This document shows, in pieces, positions 56,423-64,000 of a stretch of DNA of 64,000 nt. The position numbers and the translations under genes were made by a program. The notes beneath the pieces were generated by a model. That model was not told the origin of the DNA. It ran no database searches and saw only the letters and a program-made list of their open reading frames with translations. Source of the stretch: Linanthus parryae (lineage: Eukaryota > Streptophyta > Magnoliopsida > Ericales > Polemoniaceae); contig JALGPY010000014.1 in NCBI GenBank assembly GCA_023055425.1, forward strand, positions 11,864,501 through 11,928,500, given 5' to 3'. How positions within the stretch are numbered: the first letter of the stretch is position 1; every line of letters begins with the position of its first letter.

Positions 56423-59021
56423 TGCAACACCCCCCAAATTATACGGTCGGCCTAACCGTACATTTGGAAAGAGATGTCTCCGCCCGAGGTGATGAGCCTC
56501 ATTGGGAACGGATAAGGATCGTCGGTTCACAGCTAGTACAACCATCGATAACTCAAAATACAATTATTACAATTCCAATAACAGTGACAACTTTTGAAAA
56601 GTCATGAGTACAACTGAAATGATATTACTATGTGATATTCTAGCAACAAGTCTTCCTGTCCTTGTGAACGTTTCCCCCACCTCGATAGCCAACCTGCGGT
56701 TTTAAAATAGCAAAAGCCGACGCAGTTTTTACAGAAAATAGTCAGCAAACGGCTGAGTAAGCTAACACCCATAGCACGTAAACAGATTATGAGACATATG
56801 ACAGGAATAACCAATTCGCTAGTAATAAATATCAAAACTCGCGGGAAAAGCGTTCACAGCTGATTCGGTGTGTCAAACTCCGTAACGATCTCAAATTTCG
56901 TGTTCCAACCCGAAGATGTGGTCCATCTCGGAAAATCAATTTGAATAGCAATTCACAATATTACTTTAAATCTCAAGTTATCTCATATCCAGTCCAAAAA
57001 TCCATTTTAGTAGCTAGTTGATACGGGGCGTGACCATATCCAATCCACAAACTCTTTCTCATATGTGCAAAAGCACCCACATAACCATAACTCAATCACA
57101 GGAGGTTCGCATCACAGCGCCTCATAACCATAACTCAATCACAGGAGGTCAGAGCCTCATAATCACATAATCTCATAATCAGTAACCAACACAATATGTC
57201 AGAAATGTATCGTATAAGGGATATGGCACAAACCCACGCACAACGGCTTTCCACTTTACATAATTACCAATTTCATTCAAGGTGTCGAATCGAGTAAGGA
57301 GCTCCGAACAAAAAAGCCGGTGTGGCAAAAAATAAAGTAATCGATGTATGATTGAGAGATATTCAGATTCGACCAAAAAGTGAGCGGTGTGCTACTCTTG
57401 GTAACCGAGGCAACGATTTGAAATTTCGTACTTCGAACCCAAGACGTGGTCCGTCTTGGGGCATCACTTTTACAAGTATTTCACAATATCATTTAGATGT
57501 TTCACTTTCGGATTGTTATTTAGATTTGGATACCAATTTCAAACGAGACTACAAAGGGGAGTATTTCAAAACAAATAAACAACTCAAATAAATCAAGTAC
57601 GGCAGTAATTTCACAAATAACTCACGCGATACGCGAAATGAAGGAAAGGCACGCAAGGCTAGGCATATTAACTTACCAAAATCCAAGCTCGTCCTATAAA
57701 TCGTCTCGTCTACGGAATCGTCACCTACAAATCGGAGCTTCTAACTTAATACAACCTCAACAAATATACAACCTACATTTATTTCTAGCTCATTTTATTT
57801 TTCTCAATTAAATATTCATTTTAACTTATTTATAAACCCAAAAACATGTTTTCTTCAATAATATTTACCCCCAAAATAATTTATAAATAATAATCTAAAT
57901 AAATTTAAGGGAAACTAATGTTATAATTAAATCTGAAATTAAATGTTGTAGTTAGTATCCAAAATTTTCTGAAATGACAACTGCCTCCCCCAAAGTTTCT
58001 GAAACGACATTATAATCCCCCTGAAAACTTTCTGAAAAAGACACTTTAACCCCCTAAACATGAACATTCAAACTAACTGATTAAAACTTGGATTCCAGGC
58101 CTTAAAACTTGGTTTTGATTACTAAAAACAACTCAGGAGGAGATTTCAAGCATACCCAGTCCAAAAATCACGAGAAACGGTCAAGAATTCGCACGGGTCA
58201 AGGTCGCCGTCGTGTTGCCGGAGGTGGAGCTTTTGCCGGGGCTTCTCCGGTGGTTCTTGGCCTCGGTTGAGGCCTCCATCATCTTAGTCGGACCTCCAGG
58301 AGGCTAGGGGGATAGGTGGAAGGGTCTGGATCGTCTCGGTTGAACTCCTGCGAGAAACTCACCAGAATCCATGGAGGTGGGGGCGGTGTGGCTTGCGGCC
58401 ACTGTTGTGGCTGCTTCTTCCTCCATTTTTCAGTTTCGACAGAGAGTGGAGGGGGGACGAGAGAGGGATCAGGGAGAGGGAGCTGGGCAGTGGCGACTCA
58501 GTGGTGGTTGTGGTCGTCGTCAATGGGGTTTTCCGGCGGTGGCAGCGGCAGTGGGTTGCCGCTGCTCTCTGCTGTTGCTGCTGCTGGTAGGTGGCCGCGG
58601 GAAAGAGAGGGAGATGGTGGTGGTAGAGAGCAGAGAGGGTGGAGAGGTGATGCCGGTGGTGGTGGTGGTTGGTCGGAGATGGCAGCGGCGGCATTGTTGC
58701 CGCTGCTGTTGCTACTTCTGTTCGTCGGGGCAGACAGAGGAGAGGGAGAAAGATAGACAGAGGGATATGCGAAGAGGAGGAGGTGGATGGTGATGGCGTT
58801 GGTGTTGGTGGGGGCCACCGTTGATGGTGGTGGCTTGTTGGTGGTGGTGCTTGTGGGTTCTCTCGGCAAGGCAGAGGAGGGAGGGAGAGAGACAGTGATG
58901 GTGGTGGATAGATGGCAGAGGGGTGATGGGGGTGGTGTTGTCTCGGGTGGGTTTGACGAAGGGGAGGAGAGGGATGAGATTAAATAGGAGAAGACGGAGA
59001 GAGAGAGAGAGGGAGACGGGT

Positions 59022-59071
<50 letters not shown>

Positions 59072-59502
59072 ACGTGAATGAGGAGGAGAGGAAGAGAGAA
59101 TAAAAAAAATAAAATGTTGGGGAAGGGGGAGATGTTGGGGAATGGGGGAAAAGTCAGGAGAGGGTTGTTTTTAAAAAAAACATTTTCTTTTTATTATTAT
59201 TATTATTATTTTTATATAAAAGTATTATAAAATATAATATAAAATATGTGGATATAAAATACGGTATTAATACGTATAGGTATAAGTATATATACGGTAT
59301 AATAATACATATACTATAAAGACAAAAATGCAAGTATTAAATACTAAAAGTTTTATAAAAGACAAAATATACCCCCAACAACAACTATATAATATTATTC
59401 AAAATTGCAATTACCTCCCCTACTAGTCATATAATTCAAAATAGATGTTTAAATTTTACGAAAAATACGTCAAAAATATTCGGAAAAATACGGGGTGTTA
59501 CA
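56423..59502 (-). mobile_element. 3' LTR of a Ty3/gypsy element
   Basis: Read on the minus strand it begins TGTAACACCCCGTATTTTTC and ends GGGGGGTGTTGCA, so the termini are TG...CA with inverted tips. Directly upstream (59503-59515) is the polypurine tract AAGGGGGGAAGGA, preceded by pol-end-like GCTTCGAGGACGAAGC. At 3.1 kb, with TGTAACACCCC ends, it resembles the long LTRs of chromovirus-type gypsy elements. A purine-rich GGTGG/GAGAGG block lies at 58316-59070, including a (GA)n run near 59028-59068. The frames there are low-complexity artefacts. Confidence 0.8.
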
Positions 59503-59665
59503 TCCTTCCCCCCTTAAAGAGAGCTTCGTCCTCGAAGCTAGGGTCGCTAAGTCTCGGAAAGGTTCTAAAGTCAATCGTATCACTTATCGTGTCAGCACAC
59601 ACAAAACAAATGATCACATAACAACAACTAGAAACTCAAGCTAACAAGAATCACAAATCAGCACT
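59503..59665 (-). mobile_element. Stub of gypsy internal region cut by the copia element
   Basis: About 160 bp with the polypurine tract and the last pol-like codons remain between the gypsy LTR and the copia LTR. The rest of the gypsy interior, if present, lies beyond the copia element outside the window. Confidence 0.55.
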
Positions 59666-61090
59666 TGTAGGGTTTTGATTCATGGATCGCGCAAACGGAA
59701 GCATAATCAAACAAATAACCATGCAAAACCCTCCAAGGATCACAAGTCTAGATGCATAACGATAGTGAAGGTAAGAAATCATAAACACACCTTTGGGTTC
59801 TCCTTGATGACTTCAAACGCGAATAGTGTCACGTTCTCTATAGTTGATCCACGCCTAGAGTTGATCCTAGAACTCCCAAACTCCTTGGTGCTAGCCCGGA
59901 ATAAGAGGAGGGTGAAGGAATCACGCAAAACGAGACACAAAGAGGGGCTCGGCCCTCTTTTGGCCGACGGGGTGAGGGGCGGCGGCAAGGGGCGGCGTCG
60001 GCTCCTTGTTGCTTGCTCTCTCTCTCCTTTGTTCTCTCCCACTCTTGTTATGATCACTAATGAGCATAAGTTATGAGGAAGGAAGGAAGGAGGGTCCTTT
60101 ATATAGTCCAACAACTCCTTGTTAACTACCTAAATGACTTATTCTAGTCCAACTAGAATTCAATTTAGTCCCTTCCTTGCAAATTAGTCCCTACTAAGTT
60201 TGCAAGGGTTTGCAAAGTGATCCTTCTAATTAATTAATCCAATTAATTAATTCCCAAATCTAGTACAACTCTATGTAGCGTGTGACCCCATAGGTTCTAT
60301 CTAGTTGGTAGCAACTATTTGCTAATATGGAGCGGTTTCTAGCAAAACATCCATTCTAGCCAACTAATAGAATAGTCATCTAGACAACCTTGTACAAGTA
60401 ATTGTCTCATCCCTTTGCCTCCATATCCGGATTGGACACGAGACATACAAGTCACACTCGTATATCCAATCCCTAGTTTCTCGATCCATGGAATAGCCTT
60501 ATTCGTGCAAATAACATCAATATCTCATATTGATTTATTTGAGTCTGGCCAGACATTCTATAAGCACTATCCTTCGAGTGGCCTAGGATATTTGCTCCCG
60601 TTATGTGGGAGGGGAAAATCCTCTCTACGTCCACTACGATCTCTAAGCTTGCTTCTCATTGTATCCAGTACACGCCTTTATAACTACCCAGTTACGGTGT
60701 AGCGTTTAACGCTACCAAGATCACAATGATCCACAACTAGAATATCTAGTGACTTCAAGTCTAAGGATGACAATACCATTGTACCCGAGAAGCACTTGTG
60801 ACTCAACATAACATGTATGTAGCCTTCTCGGTGATGGGTCAATCCAGTGCAACATTCCGTAATGCACACCTATGTGTTGGATCGTGATATCTCCATATCA
60901 ATCCAACCCCATACTAGTCTATAGATGATTGTCCCATTAATCATTATACTTGACTAGGGATATTTAAGATAAACAACACAATTGTAAATCTAAGGACTTC
61001 ATTATATTAAATATCCAATAATAAATGAATTTTCTAGCCATATACAAATTCATACTAAACTAGATTGCCTCTAGGGCATCTATTCCAACA
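59666..61090 (-). mobile_element. 3' LTR of a Ty1/copia element
   Basis: Minus strand: it begins TGTTGGAATAGATGCCCTAG at 61090 and ends AAAACCCTACA at 59666 (1425 bp). The purine-rich AAGTGGGAGAC tract (61091-61101) directly precedes it and should be the polypurine primer. The possible target duplication at the left is GCACT (59661-59665); its partner is outside the window. Confidence 0.85.
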
Positions 61091-61104
61091 GTCTCCCACT
61101 TGCA

Positions 61105-64000
61105 CTAGAGCCAATCTGGCGCATCTCGTATGCCCATACTCCTAGTGTGCCCTTCATGCTTCCACTGCGTGAGAGGCTTCGTAAGCGGGTCTGACAGATT
61201 ATCATCTGTAGGAATCTTGCATATCCGAACGTCTCCTCTATCGATAATATCACGAATCAGATGAAACTTCCTGAGCACGTGCTTGGACTTCTGGTGCGAT
61301 CTGGGTTCCTTTGATTGCGCGATTGCCCCAGTGTTGTCACAGTACAACTCCACTGGATCCGCAATGCTAGGGACCACACCAAGTTCAGAAACAAACTTTC
61401 TGATCCAAACAGCCTCTTTTGCTGCGCCATTTGCAGCAATGTACTCAGCCTCTGTTGTAGAATCAGCTACCGTCTCTTGCTTGGAACTCTTCCAGCTCAC
61501 CGCTGCTCCATTCAGGCAAAACACATATCCCGACTGTGATCTAAAGTCATCTCTATCGGTTTGGAAGCTTGCATCAGTGTAACCCCTTACACGCAACTCT
61601 TCCTCACCGCCAAACATCAAGAAAGCATCCTTAGTTCTTCTCAAGTACTTTAGGATGTTCTTGACAGCAATCCAGTGACTCTCACCCGGATTGGATTGGT
61701 ATCTGCTTGTCATACTCAAGGCATATGACACATCTGGTCTAGTACATAACATGACGTACATGATAGATCCTATGGCCGATGCATAGGGAATCCTACTCAT
61801 GCGTTCCTTCTCAATCTCATTGGAAGGACAACCACTCTTCGAAAGAGTGATTCCATGTGACATGGGCAAGAATCCCTTCTTGGAATCTTGCATGTTGAAC
61901 CGTTTCAACACCTTGTCAATATATGTACTTTGACTTAGGCCTAGCAACCTCTTAGATCTATCTATATAGATCTTTATACCGAGTATATAGGCTGCTTCCC
62001 CTAAGTCCTTCATTGAGAAACATTTTCCTAGCCAATCTTTCACAGATTGCAGCATGGGAATGTCGTTTCCAATGAGTAGTATGTCGTCCACATACAAGAC
62101 CAGAAAAGCTACAGAGCTCCCACTAACCTTCTTGTAGACACAAGACTCATCTTCGTTTCTGATGAAGCCAAACTCTTTGACCACTTCATCAAAACGTCGA
62201 TTCCAACTCCTAGAAGCTTGCTTCAATCCATAAATGGATCGTTGCAGCTTACAGACTTTGCTGGCTTGCTTTGGATCCTCAAAACCCTCCGGCTGTATCA
62301 TATACACGTCCTCGAGGAGATTCCCATAAAGGAATGCTGTTTTGACATCCATCTGCCAAATCTCATAGTCGTAATATGCTGCAATTGCAAGTAGGATTCG
62401 GATGGATTTGGTCATAGCGACTGGTGAAAAGGTTTCATCATAGTCAATACCATGAATCTGTCTGAATCCTTTAGCCACCAATCGGCCCTTATAGGTAATC
62501 ACATTACCATCCATGTCGATCTTCTTCTTGAAGACCCACTTGCACCCTATGGGTCGCGCCCCATCAGGTGGTTCCACCAAAGTCCATACTATGTTGGTAT
62601 ACATGGATTCCATCTCGGATCTCATGGCTTCAAGCCACTTCTGCGAGTCTGGGCCACTCATGGCCTCCTCATAGGTAGTAGGCTCATCATCTATGAGCAT
62701 CATGTCACCGGAATCAGTTATGAGTAGTCCGTACCTCTCGGGTTCCTGGCGCACTCTACTAGATCTACGAAGCTCTTGTGTTACCTGAACAGGTGGCTCC
62801 ACAACTGCTTGTGATTCCTGTTCATGTTCCATACTCGGTTTAGTGATTTGTGGTTCTTGAACTTCTTCAATTTCTACATTCCTCCCACTTGTTTCTTTAG
62901 AGACAAACTCTCTTTCTAGAAACACGCCGGTCCGAGCAACAAACACTTTGTTCTCGGTTGGATTGTAGAAGTAGTATCCCTTAGTTTCCTTAGGGTACCC
63001 CACAAATTTACACTTATCCGATTTAGGCCCTAGCTTGTCTGACTGTAAACGTTTTACATAGACATCGCAGCCCCAAATCCTCATGAACGACAGTGTAGGA
63101 CGCCTCCCACTCCACATCTCATATGGTGTCTTCATGACTGATTTGGATGGAACACGGTTAATGGTGAAAGCTGCACTTATTAGAGCGTAGCCCCAAAATG
63201 ATAATGGAAGATCGGTTTGACACATCATAGACCGAACCATATCCAATAGGGTTCGATTCCTCCTCTCGGACACGCCATTCCATTGTGGCGTTCCGGGTGG
63301 AGTGAGTTGGGACACGATCCCACACTCTCTAAGATAGTCGTCAAACTCTTGGCTCAAGTATTCTCCTCCACGATCCGATCGTAGAGCCTTGATACTTTTG
63401 TCAAGTTGCTTCTCTACTTCATTCTTGAATTCTTTGAACACTTCAAAGGATTCGGATTTTGCCCTCATAAGGTACACAAATCCATATCTACTGTAATCAT
63501 CAGTAAATGTAATGAAGTAGACATAACCACCCCTGGCAGGCGTGGCAAATGGCCCACACACATCGGTATGTATGAGCGTCAATTGCTCACTAGTCCTCTC
63601 ACCTTTCTTATTGAAAGGGGACTTTGTCATTTTTCCCAACAAACAAGCCTCACATGTCTCATATGATACAAAATCAAATGAGTCTAGTAATCCATCCTTA
63701 TGGAGTCTAGATACACGTTTCTCATTTATGTGGCCTAAACGACAATGCCATAAATAAGCAGGATTTAAATCATTTATTTTAATCCGCTTGGTATTAATGT
63801 TGTAGACAGGATTGCTTAGATCAAGGACATAAAGTCCATTAAATAATTGCGCACTAAAATAGTGAATATTATTCAAATAAAAGGAACAACAATTGTTCTT
63901 TATTGAAATAATAAAACCTTCCTTGTCCAAACAAGAAATAGAAATAATGTTTCTGCTCATAGAAGGCACAAAATAGCAATTATTTAATTCTAAAGTTAAT
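61105..64000 (-). CDS. Ty1/copia polyprotein, C-terminal part (integrase, reverse transcriptase, RNase H)
   Basis: The frame is open from the window edge to the stop at 61105, so gag and protease lie outside. In order: a GAG-pre-integrase zinc region (L-W-H-C-R-L-G-H...C-E-A-C), the integrase core (H-T-D-V-C-G-P, then F-T-D-D-Y-S-R-Y, and E in G-V-S-E-R-R-N), reverse transcriptase (Q-M-D-V-K-T-A-F-L, then Y-V-D-D-I-L-L near 62090) and RNase H (G-Y-T-D-A-S, E in S-T-T-E-A-E-Y, D in L-Y-C-D-N). Integrase before RT is the copia order. No frameshift or stop occurs in about 960 codons, so the element is probably young. It ends 14 bp before the 3' LTR. Confidence 0.93.
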   Translation of the reverse strand, partial: LTLELNNCYFVPSMSRNIISISCLDKEGFIISIKNNCCSFYLNNIHYFSAQLFNGLYVLDLSNPVYNINTKRIKINDLNPAYLWHCRLGHINEKRVSRLHKDGLLDSFDFVSYETCEACLLGKMTKSPFNKKGERTSEQLTLIHTDVCGPFATPARGGYVYFITFTDDYSRYGFVYLMRAKSESFEVFKEFKNEVEKQLDKSIKALRSDRGGEYLSQEFDDYLRECGIVSQLTPPGTPQWNGVSERRNRTLLDMVRSMMCQTDLPLSFWGYALISAAFTINRVPSKSVMKTPYEMWSGRRPTLSFMRIWGCDVYVKRLQSDKLGPKSDKCKFVGYPKETKGYYFYNPTENKVFVARTGVFLEREFVSKETSGRNVEIEEVQEPQITKPSMEHEQESQAVVEPPVQVTQELRRSSRVRQEPERYGLLITDSGDMMLIDDEPTTYEEAMSGPDSQKWLEAMRSEMESMYTNIVWTLVEPPDGARPIGCKWVFKKKIDMDGNVITYKGRLVAKGFRQIHGIDYDETFSPVAMTKSIRILLAIAAYYDYEIWQMDVKTAFLYGNLLEDVYMIQPEGFEDPKQASKVCKLQRSIYGLKQASRSWNRRFDEVVKEFGFIRNEDESCVYKKVSGSSVAFLVLYVDDILLIGNDIPMLQSVKDWLGKCFSMKDLGEAAYILGIKIYIDRSKRLLGLSQSTYIDKVLKRFNMQDSKKGFLPMSHGITLSKSGCPSNEIEKERMSRIPYASAIGSIMYVMLCTRPDVSYALSMTSRYQSNPGESHWIAVKNILKYLRRTKDAFLMFGGEEELRVRGYTDASFQTDRDDFRSQSGYVFCLNGAAVSWKSSKQETVADSTTEAEYIAANGAAKEAVWIRKFVSELGVVPSIADPVELYCDNTGAIAQSKEPRSHQKSKHVLRKFHLIRDIIDRGDVRICKIPTDDNLSDPLTKPLTQWKHEGHTRSMGIRDAPDWL

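Noticed and set aside
58316..58987. Several 65-146 codon frames in the purine-rich block
   Set aside because: They arise from GGTGG and GAGAGG low-complexity DNA inside the gypsy LTR and exist on both strands at once.
59675..60114. 133- and 111-codon frames at the left of the copia LTR
   Set aside because: They lie wholly inside the LTR on both strands and show no domain. LTR sequence is not expected to code.

Overview
This is a nuclear chromosome segment from a flowering plant, most likely a eudicot. The evidence is a set of spliced genes with GT-AG introns, plant chalcone-synthase (CHS) family genes with the conserved intron in the Cys60 codon, plant-type L1 LINEs with an RNase H domain, Ty1/copia and Ty3/gypsy LTR elements, and many hAT, Tourist-like and Stowaway-like MITEs. 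The species cannot be named from the sequence. GC-rich CHS exons sit in AT-rich, repeat-filled flanks.

Layout. At 1-2800 there are unrecognised, partly duplicated sequences. Three type III polyketide synthase genes then lie in tandem on the + strand, about 10 kb apart: copy 1 (3015-5044), copy 2 (14255-16568) and copy 3 (23975-26714). Copies 2 and 3 encode identical 396-residue proteins with every canonical CHS residue I could check; they share a promoter with G-boxes, an ACCTACC MYB/H-box site and a TATA box. Copy 1 keeps the Cys-His-Asn triad but has about 30 substitutions, several in the active site (including gatekeeper Phe215 to Ile), a two-residue insertion, and a rearranged promoter lacking the MYB site. 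The spacers are mostly transposons: a TIR element carrying a TPR-like gene fragment, a solo gypsy LTR with a nested hAT, an old LINE, a hAT in the copy 2 intron, and two Tourist-like MITEs directly before the copy 3 promoter.

From 27.1 to 32.8 kb lies a full-length LINE with both ORFs open, an ATGA overlap between them and a perfect 17-bp target duplication, so it is probably young. From 33.7 to 36.8 kb an older LINE is broken by two hAT elements, each with an 8-bp target duplication. From 38.0 to 39.4 kb there is a three-copy tandem repeat, then MITEs. From 43.0 to 46.0 kb there is a palindrome-rich stretch and a degenerate gypsy gag-protease remnant with an unusual downstream domain.

The 49.4-55.0 kb interval holds a seven-exon membrane-anchored receptor-like protein kinase gene (378 aa), preceded by a ten-copy 121-bp minisatellite and with MITEs in its introns. 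The last 8 kb is a nest: a 3.1-kb gypsy LTR and a stub of its internal region, next to a copia element whose 3' LTR and open pol frame run off the window end.

Only the three PKS genes and the kinase look like functional host genes. The PKS array would act in flavonoid biosynthesis in the cytosol (p-coumaroyl-CoA plus three malonyl-CoA to naringenin chalcone), with copy 1 possibly diverged in activity and regulation. The remainder is mostly mobile DNA, and comparing the PKS copies lets several insertions be placed after the gene duplications.
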